From: Chondrus crispus
Taxonomy: Eukaryota; Rhodophyta; Florideophyceae; Gigartinales; Gigartinaceae
Length of the DNA stretch: 64,000 nucleotides
Direction of reading: 5' to 3'
NCBI RefSeq assembly: GCF_000350225.1
Contig: NW_005178626.1
Coordinates: 289,056-353,055, forward strand
In this document: one piece after another, positions 10,304-20,042 of the stretch
Numbering within the stretch: the stretch's first letter is position 1
Layout of the letters: each line of letters opens with the position of its first letter
Notes under the pieces: model-generated
Seen by the model: the letters and a program-made list of their open reading frames with translations, nothing else
Database searches by the model: none
What the model was told of the DNA's origin: nothing
Position numbers and translations under genes: made by a program

Positions 10304-10624
10304 GTACTTCCCGTTCTCCTACATGTTTCACTCGCGTATTGACGCGCTTCCCTCTCCAACCTGCGCTTCTCCTTTTCCATCGATCGCAAGGTACATGCGA
10401 TCTTGCAAAACCACCACCCTGTTTATGCGCTCCCTTCCGCACACCGCTCTCCCAGGTGCAGACTCTGCACCTGGGAGAGCGGTGTGCGGAGGGGAGCGCA
10501 TAAACAGGGTGGTGGTTTTGCAAGATCGCATGTACCTTGCGATCGATGGAAAAGGAGAAGCGCCAGGTTGGAGAGGGAAGCGCGTCAATACGCGAGTGAA
10601 ACATGTTGGAGAACCGGGAAGTAC
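10304..10624. repeat. Near-perfect long palindrome, arms ~160 bp
   Basis: The arms mirror each other around position 10463 (AGGTGCAGA-C-TCTGCACCT) with almost no loop. The outer ends are GTACTTCCCG at 10304 and CGGGAAGTAC ending at 10624. I see only about two single-base indels and two or three substitutions. The right arm stops at the first N of the gap. Either a real hairpin-forming inverted repeat or a fold-back assembly artefact. Confidence 0.85.
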
Positions 10625-10724
10625 NNNNNNNNNNNNNNNNNNNNNNNNNNNNNNNNNNNNNNNNNNNNNNNNNNNNNNNNNNNNNNNNNNNNNNNNNNNN
10701 NNNNNNNNNNNNNNNNNNNNNNNN
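10625..10724. other. Assembly gap of exactly 100 N
   Basis: The round length suggests a placeholder. It sits at the end of the palindrome arm. Confidence 0.95.
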
Positions 10725-11300
10725 TCTCACCAACCCACCCAATCATTGCCTCTTCCATCTCGAGCCTCGTTCCCATCACAATACAGGGGGATCGCGATAT
10801 AGTGCTACCTTGTGTCAGTGGGCCGAAAACGGCACTATATCGAACCAGGCACTGTAAGATAATGAGATTTACGGCTTTTTGCAGCCACTTCCTTGCATCA
10901 GGGCTTCCTTTAAGACAACATGGACGGGCATGTGTGGACATGTATGGACGTCGGCCTGCACCTGATCGGTCTATATAATACTTTTCTTAACAGTATGATA
11001 GCGCACACAATGTTAAAATAATAGCTTCCATCACTACCAACGTGCCATGCAAAACAAAATCATTGGCTATCGCTACTGGATAAGTGTGAATGAATTCAAT
11101 CTAGATCCAATTTTGCACATATCGAAATTCAGTTTAATCATTTTACTGATGCTCCAAAATGCCACTATATTTGAAAAACGGCGGGAGACTGGCATCCGAA
11201 GGAGATGCAATTCGTATCCCAACAGCACCCACCCAGAACCTAACATACCGCGGCATGCCCTAACAACTCCTCGCTCCCTTCGCTTTCCGATCCCCATCAC

Positions 11301-13019
11301 AATGACCACACAGGAGTCCCCCCTCATTCTCCGTCGCAGTCCTTGTTTCCTTAGACCATGTCCCTCGTCGCCGCCATCTCCAAACGCTCAAACTATGTGC
11401 GTGCTGAAGTTTACGCACAGATCAGAGCAAGAATCTTCTCCTCGCTCCGCACATAATCTTGTCAATGACTCCCAAAATAATTCGCCAATAGAGCCATTGG
11501 CAGGTGCTCGCGTTCTCTCAGTTGACCAGCGAGCAGCTGGTGAGGTCAGAGCCTCGAAAGCCAATGATAAATGCGCTGCATTCTCTTTTTTCTCAAGCCT
11601 AAATGTCAAGCAACTAAGGGGCATATTGAAGGAATGGAGGTGGAAAAAATCAGGTAACAAGGGTACCCTCGTCGCTCGAGCTTTTCTACAGCTACAAATT
11701 TTTACTTTATCTGGACGAACGATTTGTGCTGCTATGTCGTCGATCCCAGAAACGGCTAGATTCGAGTATTGGCTTCAGCAGCGTGTGACAATCGACCTGC
11801 GATCTCTGCTCTACTATACCGGTGTTCCCGGCGATGCTGAGCTATTCGAGCTTTTGGAAGCGAAATAAGTTGAAAAGTTCAAGAGAAAAAAAGGAAACTT
11901 GGAGGAAGCAAGACAAAATAGGGATCAAGTTATGAGAATTGAAGATCACGGTGGAGAAGAATTGGACGAGACAAGTGGAAGTCAGAGAGAGGCTGGTCCG
12001 GTTAGCGGATTGGGCACGTTTAGCATCAGCGAATTCGCTCGCCTATGCGTCATCATACGCGATGATGAAGACGCGAAAGGCGCCCTGGATGGGACAAGGC
12101 AGGAGCTAACAAGGAGTCAGCTGGATGCGGGGTTTATGAGAGACTCATACTGGGGTGTTATAGAAGAGCGCTTTAACAATCCTAATTTGCGCCTTCATCT
12201 CAACATGGTTGGGAATGTCGACGGGGTAGACTCTAAGGTGGCACCGCCTTGTCATCGGTCGGCTACATTTTTGAAAGAAACATTTCTGGATGCACGGAGG
12301 TCCTTCACGACGTGTGTGGAAAATTGGTCAAGGTCTGGACAAAACAACACCGGGAATTTTAAAAGTTACGCAGGGACTCGGCGGGGGAGTTGACCGCGGA
12401 AGGGAAGCGGAATGTAGTCCTTTTTATCTGCGCGCGGAAAGGAACGGAAAATGAGGACACCTTGTTTGCGAATTTGTGCACGAGGGTGATCCCATTCGAT
12501 AGAGGATGTGACGAGGGTGGCAGTCAGGGAACCAGCGGGATGTCGGGACGCGGAAATCGCAGGAGTACTGATCGGGGAGAGAATTTGTTTGAGCACTCGT
12601 GGAGGACCTATTCCGAAGCAGCAGTTGCGGAAAAGCGAGCGAAGGCCGCTGAACGAAAAGAGAAGGCGTTTAAAAAAAGGAAGACCGAGATAGAAAACTC
12701 GACAATGCAGCAATTACAGCAGCGCCAATGGTGTGTTGTGTCCATGGGAAACCTTTACTAGACTTTAAAAGCCCAGGGATTGGACCCAGATGAGTCTTTT
12801 GAGGAGTGCGCAAAACTCCAAATGGAGGAGTTAAAAAAGGCCTTTTCAATGCCGCAGTCCCGGCCCATGGGCATTCTTTGCAATGGGCGGCGGTCTGACG
12901 GGGGCGTGGTTCAGAACCCACCTGTTGTCAGCAGCAATTTGCAACAGGAAGAAGAGATTCCCCCGGCTGACTGTGAAGCGGCGATAGAAGAGGATAAGAT
13001 ACGCTTCAATAGATCATGA
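11301..13019 (+). pseudogene. Transposon accessory protein: SAP domain plus Myb/trihelix-like region
   Basis: Likely the DNA-binding partner of the Harbinger transposase. The frame is open upstream from 11047, but ATG 11301 (MTTQESPLI) in an ACA context is a better start. Residues from about 11605-11700 (SLNVKQLRGILKEWRWKKSG followed by NKGTLVARA) fit a SAP DNA-binding helix pair. After a single in-frame TAA at 11866 the same frame continues through a charged coiled-coil-like segment. Next comes FARLCVIIRDDEDAKGAL..DSYWGVIEERFNNP..NWSRSGQNN, which resembles the Myb/trihelix-type accessory proteins of such elements. A frameshift near 12390 and a TAG at 12759 precede a basic coiled-coil tail ending at 13019. 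Total intended length about 570 residues. The SAP call is firmer than the Myb-like one. Confidence 0.6.
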
Positions 13020-13164
13020 TAGGAGGATTAGGCGTTCCTTAAAGCCAGTAAAGACAGTGTCAAACACCGGCCCCATCGAAGGGGACGACAATATCTTGCC
13101 GGAGCTATAGTTTTCATATTTTGCATCCCTGTACATTTCTTTGACGTTTTCCCAGGCCATTTCC

Positions 13165-13572
13165 TCACCTGCGGCAGGTGCGGTAGCAGCTGCTGCACTT
13201 GCGACCCCTCGTAGAGCTGTCACTAACAACAAATATTGCCGGCACAACCCCTACAACCCCAAGGCACACCAACCCAATCGTACATCCAATATTACCTCCT
13301 TTCTGTTCTGAATCCTCGACACTTGCTGTTTTCTGTTTCGAATCCTCGACACTCGCTGTCTGCAAGTCCGAAAGCTGTGGGCTCATCAGCATTCCGGTCC
13401 AAAGAATGTCTCTAGTCCTTGGTCTTGAAGGGCACAAAAAATTCTTTGAGACATCATGTAGTCCACGTAGGACCCTTCTGCTAAATCCAGAGACGCGTAG
13501 CCTTGCCAAACACACAGCGATCGACATGCGATCAACACAAACATTGTCGCCGGGTACGTCGCATGACGGCAT
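13165..13572 (-). CDS. Hypothetical ORF with tandem TASVEDS repeat
   Basis: A 135-residue minus-strand frame between the two transposon genes. It contains TASVEDSKQK and TASVEDSEQK in tandem (DNA repeat at 13311-13370) and a hydrophobic stretch IGLVCLGVVGVVPAIFVV that could span a membrane. I do not recognise it. It may be a chance frame of the transposon's spacer or a third, element-specific gene. Nothing upstream marks a promoter. Confidence 0.2.
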   Translation of the reverse strand: MPSCDVPGDNVCVDRMSIAVCLARLRVSGFSRRVLRGLHDVSKNFLCPSRPRTRDILWTGMLMSPQLSDLQTASVEDSKQKTASVEDSEQKGGNIGCTIGLVCLGVVGVVPAIFVVSDSSTRGRKCSSCYRTCRR

Positions 13573-13729
13573 TTTCGGCTGTACGCAAAGCTGAATGCCG
13601 GCAAGGCTGGTGAGACCAACGGTAGTAGATCAAATAGAGACTGTGTTTGCCACTTGTCGCGAAATCAAATCCACATCCCTTCCGTCACTACTCGCCTGAT
13701 TGGCCAGACGGTTGCACTTGATAAATTGT

Positions 13730-15051
13730 TCACATGCGTTCATGATCTACGCTGTAATGGTGCAGCGGTACTTCAGGCCGTTCTCTGCTTTTCTCCTTAA
13801 CAATTTGAACCAACGTGTCTCGCTTTCTGGAACTAGAACCATTCCTGACAGGCAAAAGTGTTCCGTCGTGACTGCAGCAATCTCTCTCGTATCTGCCCTG
13901 AAATCCACGAGCCCATTGTCTTGATTCCTGGCACCACTGATTGATTTCAGCTTCTAAAACTTGTTTCTCGTAGTCTGTTGGCTGATGCGTCAACACAGAG
14001 CGCTCTCTGTCGTTTTCGAGCACAAAGTTGTGCAGCTTCATTAGCAAACAAATAAGGTTAGTGCTTTTGTTTACAGAAAACTCTAACCCACCACGAACTA
14101 TCTTCCAACGGGCAACTAGCATGCCAAATGCCTGCTCTACGTGCATGCGCAAGGAGGATAGAAAAAATTAAAGTTGTCTTGGTCAGTGTCAGCACCCGAT
14201 TTCGAAAATGGCCTGATTATGTGCTCTGTGCAGGAGTACGCCTCGTCTCCTACAATGTAGTAACAAGTGCCGAGGATGCCCTTGTCTATTTCCCGTTTCA
14301 GTCCTGAAACAGAAAAAGCGAGAGAATCGTGTATTGAACCTGTACAAATTGCAGAACAAAAACGAAAAATATAGTCAGAGTCAACAAGAGCTTGAACCGG
14401 GATCGCATAAAAACCTTTCCGACAATAGAACATAGCAGGGTTTCCTTGAGGTTCGGGCTTCTTAATTTTAACACAGATTCCGTCTGCCGCACCAACGCAA
14501 CCCGAAAGCGGATTCACAGATTTCCTTGAAGCTTGAAAGCGCTTTGCAATGGATCGCAAACCTGCGCTACTAGTAGGAAACCCTTTCAAACGAAGCCGCG
14601 TCATCAGTGCCTCACACGTAGAATTGAATACTTCGTGCAAAATAATTTCTGCCACTTGATAGGCAAGGACAAGGTCTAGGTGGCTTGCTCCGGCTAATAT
14701 TCTTAAGGTGATTCCCAGCCTAACTGCGGGAGGAACTGTACTCCTTCGATATTCTGTGGCCACCTTGAATGGTTTTTCAATGAGATCTTGCACGTCGTTT
14801 AGCAACAGAGCAAATGCTGCTTCTGACATGCGGTATGACTTTCGAAACAGATCGGGGCCTTGTGCTCTCGTAATGTCGTCAAAGGACACTGTACGTCGAG
14901 ATGGAAGGAGACGCTGAACATATGATTTGCGTCGGCGATTTCCTGTGAACTTGGTCCTCATCCAGTGGTACGCAGCCCCAGCCACGACGACAAACGAATC
15001 GGAGTCCGAAGATGTTCCTGATGACGAAGAGCCTGGGGATCGTGTCGTCAT
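13730..15051 (-). pseudogene. PIF/Harbinger-like DDE transposase
   Basis: Begins MTTRSPGSSSSG at 15051 and runs 304 residues to 14137, then continues in another frame from 14152 to 13730 for about 440 residues in all. Motifs fit the DDE_4 nuclease: first Asp in GAADGICVKI, second Asp in GSIHDSLAF, then GDEAYS, and Glu in LRMHVEQAFGMLVARW. The N-terminal part shows the helix-rich RKSYRMSEAAFALLL and LAGASHLDLVLAYQ segments usual before the catalytic domain. The frameshift falls in the T6 run of the coding strand at about 14163-14168, just before the catalytic Glu; one more T would restore phase. It is therefore either a recent inactivation or a homopolymer error. Convergent with the accessory gene, as in other Harbinger elements. 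Confidence 0.85.
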
Positions 15052-15757
15052 GATGTGCTATGGTGAATGTGTGAGGGATGGATGAATGAAGGATCGTGTG
15101 AGACCACATCGACGTAAAATACCGCTACGTCACTGAGCAAGTTCTCCGACGCCGCATTATCCCCGTGAAGATACCATCGCGAGACAATCCCGCAGACTGC
15201 CTCACGAAACGTCTCAAACCTACGATCTTTGAGCGCCAACTCTCCACGCTCCGGCTCACTGCAACACCATCACCAAGCGCGGCGACTGTCGTATCTTAAT
15301 TTTTCTCTCGCTTGATGTCGCCACTGATCATGCATCTTCACTGTCGTATCTTACACGTGTACATAGCTCCACCGGTACTTAACACCGCCGTCGCTCCTCC
15401 CACAGTAAACACGACCAAGGTTTTGAATCTCTCCTACATTCACTACAGACTCAAGTCAAATCATGCATTTCTGTTATTAGTAGCTTCTGAGCCGTTGCAC
15501 TGACTTCCTCCTTTTTCGCAGCCATAAATGCCAGTCTACACTTTTGCCGATGTCCAATTGCATCATTGACCCTGTCTTTTTCCGCCGGCCATAATCTCTA
15601 TTCGAGTTAGCAATTGCGTAATATCTTTCCGCGGCGGCAGCGGCTCTCGGGCAGTACACACGTCTATCCAAGTGCCCCTCTGTAGACTGTTCGTTTTTGA
15701 GTCAAAATTAGTGCCACCCGCAGAAGGGTAGCACTATATCGGAGCTGTCACTAACAA
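15052..15757. other. Transposon 3' flank inside the Harbinger-like element
   Basis: Non-coding between the transposase start and the right terminal repeat. It should hold the transposase promoter. No clear TATA box was found by eye. Confidence 0.4.
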
Positions 15758-15838
15758 AGATGGCACTATATCGCGACCCGCCTGTAATAGCCGGTACAGA
15801 GTGTAAGAACTATGAAGTGCAAGGCGTTTCCAGTGTAA

Positions 15839-16581
15839 GGCCATCCCCACCGCGAAAGATTATCTATCTTTATAGCGCACATTTGTTGCCTGGCCATTGG
15901 CAGATTGCGGAGTGTAATGCCGGCCAAAATTACAGCTCTATTCCAGTTAGATAGTCTCTAATCTAAGTGATGCCGATCAGCACTTTGAAAATTACCGCGG
16001 CAAAGAAGTCTACTCTCTTCGCAACCTCGAGCCCACAAGGAGCATGCCGGAGCCCAATGAAGCACCTATCGATTGGAACTGGCTTGGCCGTGAGTGTGAG
16101 GAGATGAGGAAGTCCATGGGCTCGCTATCAAGCTCTCGCGGCGGTGAGCAGCAGCCAGCACTCGCTAGCGTGCACGACGACGATGACAGCGAGGATGATG
16201 AGATGGTAGTTGCGGCGGAAAACGCGGGAGACGCGGAAAGCGTGCCGGAGGGAAACACAAGTTGCGCACTCTCACGTGCACGCACTGTTGCACACTCCCC
16301 GAAGTTCTTCCAGGTGTTCTGCACAAAGAAGGCGTGCGCGATGGCCAATGAAAAACCTACAGAATGCACACGTGGGTATCTATTGCCAGTCTCTATTCGA
16401 CCAATAGACCCCAGACTGACTCTAAATTTCCAGAATATAGAGTCAGTTCACTACTTAATCTGAAGGCTTCTCTAACCGTTTAGATTAGATTTGTGCGGTA
16501 ATGTTGCGCAAAATCTGTAACCAGAATTTTGGCTTATCATACCTCAGTAGAGATAGAAAATCTTCCGCGGTGCGGATGGCC
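15839..16581. mobile_element. Harbinger-type MITE flanked by TAA
   Basis: Left end GGCCATCCCCACCGCG, then AAAGATTATCTATCT. The complement of the right end reads GGCCATCCGCACCGCG, then GAAGATTTTCTATCT: about 31 bp of inverted repeat with few mismatches. TAA flanks both sides (15836-15838 and 16582-16584), the 3-bp TWA duplication typical of PIF/Harbinger elements. The element is 743 bp with one internal ORF and no transposase, so it needs a partner in trans. Its ends differ from those of the element at 10783, so that one is not its obvious source. Confidence 0.85.
16044..16463 (+). CDS. Hypothetical ORF inside the MITE
   Basis: A 139-residue frame starting MPEPNEAPIDWNWLG. It has a strongly acidic stretch (HDDDDSEDDEM) and a Ser-rich region, ending in the right subterminal repeat. 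The N-terminal half looks protein-like and could be the start of a captured host gene or a transposon accessory protein. The second half has no recognisable feature. Not identified; may be chance. Confidence 0.25.
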   Translation: MPEPNEAPIDWNWLGRECEEMRKSMGSLSSSRGGEQQPALASVHDDDDSEDDEMVVAAENAGDAESVPEGNTSCALSRARTVAHSPKFFQVFCTKKACAMANEKPTECTRGYLLPVSIRPIDPRLTLNFQNIESVHYLI

Positions 16582-16642
16582 TAATCTAGAATTATCGGGA
16601 ACTGTCGAGGACGTGTAAGCAACGGCGCTCTACATCCCAGTA

Positions 16643-18661
16643 CAGTAATTAGTGTGTACCACGCTATTCTCCAGGAAAATAGTGAGCCCTCCCCAACAAT
16701 TACTGCGAGTCACACTAATATCGCCCTCACAGTAATTATTGTGACGGCTAATGTAGTGTGACTCACACTGATGAGGATACTTCTAAATACTGTGAGTGCA
16801 TCGACGCTTTATTGATCATCATCAGTTTCCGTTCGCTCACTCGCTCAGTCATTGTCCCGGGAAACAGGCTCACCGTCAAGTTATTTATGTACTTTGCTAT
16901 TATGTTTTGTAGCTGAGGGAACCGCTGTCGCTCCTCCCACCGACCATTGACGTTTGTTGCCATCCCACAGAGTATCATCGCCTTTTGTGGGTACAGTAGC
17001 CCGTCCTCATCGCGCTTGGAATTAAACTCTAGCACCACGTCTGTCGCCATCTTCAAGAAATGGCTCTTGCCAAGGTTGACTAGCTTACCTGACCCGTTTC
17101 TCGGATCTGCCCAGCTTTTGTTTCTGGTAAGCTCCATTTTCTTGTCGTCCCATTTGGCCCTCCACAAACAGTTTATCCTTTGTATGACAAAGCTGTGCGC
17201 CGGCTGAACTTAGTCTGTGGCATTCTCCGGCAAGAACCAGACTTCCGTGTTCAGTTTCTCCAGTTCTCAGTGCGTTTCTTCATCGATAACGTGGCTTCCA
17301 ACGTTGTCCATGTAAAGAATTTGTTTTCTTTCATTTGATAGCGGTGAAATGGCACGTCTTTCACGCAACCACTCAAGAAAGACTCGTTGGTCCATCCAAG
17401 CTTTTGGCCCGGAACGATAACAGGCGCAGGGTACGTTATCAGGAACATCCCTGATAGGATATGAAGACTTTTCATTCTTGAAGATAATGAATGGGGTGCA
17501 AACAATGCCGTGGACTCCACCGAATAACATGACCATCATAGTCATTCCCTCATCCCCGCTGACAACATCAGCGTACTTAACATCCTCCTCCCCTCTTTTA
17601 GGAAGCGTAGAGTGAGAATGCATGTTAATCACAAAATGGGTTTCGTCGGCGTTAAAAATATCTCCATCTTGCACCATTCCATACTTAAAATCCCTGTGAA
17701 GTACCCCAAGATGATGAGCGACCTTGAGTTCGACCAATTCAATCTTGGCATCTGATAACATTAGTTTGCCAGTTTGAGAACGCTTAACGATGTTGTTGCA
17801 TTGCATGAAGTGCTGTATCCATCGTGAGTTGACATGCTCTGTGATCAGCTTTCCAGTCTTATGGTCACGAGTAGTTCGGCCAAAACAGTCATTCTGATCT
17901 TCGACAATGACACGATGTACCAGTGTGAGCAACAACCGGGCGATAAAACGAACCCCACTCTTGCGGAAGCGGTCAAACTCAGATAGTAAATACGCGTAAA
18001 GCTCACGAACCCAGGGCGCCTGCTTTCTACAACGCCCAGATTGGGCCTTAGAAGAGTGTTTCTTGATCCCACGAAGAGTGGGACGCATAAAAGTATGCAC
18101 GTTGTTCTTGAAGTGACGCTCATGAGCTCTCATAACATTGAGGCGATCCCTCCAATAACGGCTTGCTCCCATAATATTGGCATTCATGCTGCCCCTAAAA
18201 CATTTAGGGAAGTGACAGACAGTGCGTGCACAGAGACCTGCCAGAGTATTTACTTCAGCATCAGCAATCATCCAACCCACAATTTTGAACCCTTGTGTGT
18301 TTGTCAGCACATGTTGGAGTCGTCGTTTGCGCCGAGGGATAATGTTCGCCTTCAGCAATAGCTCCTTGGGGTGGCGATTGGGGCTGATTTGCGGGAGCTA
18401 GCAATGCAGGGGTTTCATTGTCTTGTGACCCCGACGCAACACGCCGCGATTGTCGTGCGAATGCAGCCAGAATCGGACAGTCTTCTATGTTGTGGGTGGA
18501 AATACTGTCCTCGTCTGCACAGCGTTAAACCTCTGATGTAGGGTCCCACGCTGTCACTACATCACAGTAATTTCGCTGCCGGCGACAGCAGCGGCGCAAC
18601 ATTTAGTGTAGATAACAGTATTTGAGCGCTCACAGTAAATTCGCGCTCACACTAATTACTG
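16643..18661 (-). mobile_element. Pogo-like transposon flanked by TA
   Basis: Terminal inverted repeat CAGTAATTAGTGTG is identical at both ends (left at 16643, right complement ending at 18661), each flanked by TA (16641-16642, 18662-18663). Subterminal copies of CACAGTAA and TCACACTAAT are scattered near both ends. At 2.0 kb it is the expected size for a single-gene Tc1/pogo element and carries a decayed minus-strand transposase. Confidence 0.9.
16763..18358 (-). pseudogene. Pogo-like DDE transposase, broken
   Basis: The first part, 18358-17267 (363 residues), holds a helix-rich DNA-binding half (SEFDRFRKSGVRFIARLLL, SRWIQHFMQCNNI). The catalytic start follows, with IFNADETHFV (first Asp) and ILYMDNVGSH (second Asp). 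After a stop the protein continues in other frames around 17170-17260 (EVWFLPENATD, stop, VQPAHSF) and at 17167-16763 (WRAKWDDKKMEL..NNLTVSLFP). The place where the third catalytic Asp is expected after QP reads QPAH, so His replaces Asp. Together with the stops this element cannot encode an active enzyme. DDE_1 membership comes from motif order. Confidence 0.8.
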
Positions 18662-18886
18662 TATTGGGGTGTACTGTGCTGTACCTTGTTGTCAGCCCGC
18701 ACGCCAGTTACAACCTTAATTCGCCAAGACACACAGCGCACAGTATCCTTGCTGTAATGGTTACATTAGTATAACCACTGCCTAACACTTGGTTTTATCG
18801 GTAGTTGTGTATTTTGCTGAGCTGTATAGGTTTTCACCCGAGCTACTTAGCCACGGTTTCCTGTACCAGCTTACATTTTAGAACTC

Positions 18887-18895
18887 TATAAAAGG
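18887..18895 (+). promoter_or_regulatory. TATA box of the presumed copia A LTR
   Basis: TATAAAAGG sits about 60 bp before the presumed LTR end and 1.1 kb before gag, the expected place for an LTR promoter. Inferred from sequence alone. Confidence 0.4.
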
Positions 18896-19213
18896 CTGAG
18901 TTCGTGTGAGCTTAGAGGATTAGCCTCACCCATTATCATCTGAACATCAACAAAATATCAACGAGAAGTATTTCCTCAGAACGAACTAGCCGATCTAGTG
19001 TTCACCTCGTACAGGCTGTCCCTCACGCCCACCGGGGAGTACCTTCGGACATCGGTGAGTAGGTGTCCAATCCGAGTTTCATTATAAAGGAGTGCTCCCG
19101 ACGAGCACCTATCAAGCTATCTAATCAGCTTTGCAGTGTAACAGCTGTGAGGCGGGGTATTTGCCAGGTTGCGCAATCGAGCGAAACTCAAATTAGATAC
19201 TGTCTCAGTTTAA

Positions 19214-19326
19214 GTACCCGTGGGCTGGAGTGCCAGGTACTAGTTGTCTGTCAAAGTACCTGTGAGCTAGAGTGCCAGGTACAATCTGTCTGTGTTCAAT
19301 ACCTGTGGGCTGGAGTGCCAGGTATC
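19214..19326. repeat. Three tandem copies of a ~42-bp unit
   Basis: GTACCYGTGGGCTGGAGTGC followed by CAGGTA repeats three times with spacers CTAGTTGTCTGTCAA and CAATCTGTCTGTGTTC. Each unit begins and ends with complementary GTACC..GGTAC, so each can fold. Lies in the leader of copia A. Confidence 0.8.
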
Positions 19327-19819
19327 TGAACGTGCTTTGGCACTGAGTTATTACACTTCTGGGTTGCGTTGCTTGTGTACCAAGATCTCTTGCTCGACTC
19401 ATCGCTCCCCACCGGTCTCTTTGAGGCGGATAACGGTGTCGCTCGAAAGAGCTGGTGGAGTGGCCAGGGCCCCTGAGGTGGACTGGAAGGGTGGTGGGCT
19501 ACGAGCAAAAACGCTCTCTTTCCTCACGGTTTTTCTGCTGATTGCTGGTGGCTCAGTAGCGAGTGGCGAACTGTCTTTAAGTCGCATTGTTTGGATCGGG
19601 GCCTTGCCAGTGGCAGTGAAGCTTTCAAACGGTGTCATGCTACGTTCCTGCAAGAGATCAGTCTGAGGTTAAAGGCTGTCGTGCAGTTTACTGTATAGCC
19701 TCTCTAAGGAAGTCTCGTCAGGATCAGAAAGCGCCTTTATATGAGAACGCAGAGAAGGGTAGAACGCTGAAATCGTATCCTGACCCGCACGGTAGCCGGG
19801 CGTCAGAGATCGGACCTGA

Positions 19820-19910
19820 ACCACCTGCACGAGCTGCAGGCGTCGGGAGTCGGACTCCAAAGAATCTACCTGCAAGGGCTGCAGGCGCCAAGAGTCGGAC
19901 TCGAACAAGT
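19820..19910. repeat. Tandem duplication of ~42 bp
   Basis: ACCTGCAMGRGCTGCAGGCG followed by GAGTCGGACTC occurs twice in a row. The GTTCGAGTCC on the complement resembles a tRNA B box but no cloverleaf can be drawn around it. Confidence 0.65.
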
Positions 19911-20042
19911 GAACAAGGAAGTCGGCCATGGACTTCAGACTGCCACTGATACACCTTCGTCGTCCAACCTGGTCTTCTCCGTCTTTGACAGAATGGAAGC
20001 AAAACGGCTTCCCAGTCGCAGGCTTCTCCGTCGGATCAGGCC

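Larger units (their letters stand above)
10783..15785. mobile_element. Harbinger-like DNA transposon, 5.0 kb, inactivated
   Basis: Ends match as inverted repeats: ACAGGGGGATCGCGATATAG at left, and the complement of the right end reads ACAGGCGGGTCGCGATATAG, both continuing into TGCYA. With these ends the flanks are AAT on both sides (10780-10782 and 15786-15788), a 3-bp duplication; alternatively CAGG ends flanked by TA. Subterminal copies of GCACTATATCG lie at about 10832, 15731 and 15763. Inside are a plus-strand accessory gene (11301-13019) and a convergent minus-strand DDE transposase (13730-15051). Both genes are broken. The two-gene layout is the known PIF/Harbinger arrangement. The right end is intact, so the gap lies outside the element. 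Confidence 0.8.
18664..20042 (+). other. Probable LTR and leader of copia A
   Basis: No gene. The stretch between the pogo element and the gag of copia A contains a TATA box (18887), a string ending CTGAACATCA at about 18951 resembling the LTR end of copia B, and two tandem repeats listed separately. The first LTR base cannot be fixed because the partner 3' LTR is missing. Confidence 0.35.

Noticed and set aside
10251..10978. Long frames crossing the N gap on both strands
   Set aside because: They run through 100 N and through both arms of a palindrome, so their openness is an artefact.
19214..19326. CRISPR-like array
   Set aside because: Only three units, spacers of 15-16 bases, eukaryotic retrotransposon leader.
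19880..19912. tRNA gene on the minus strand
   Set aside because: A GTTCGAGTCC box is present but no A box, acceptor stem or cloverleaf fits; it belongs to a tandem duplication.
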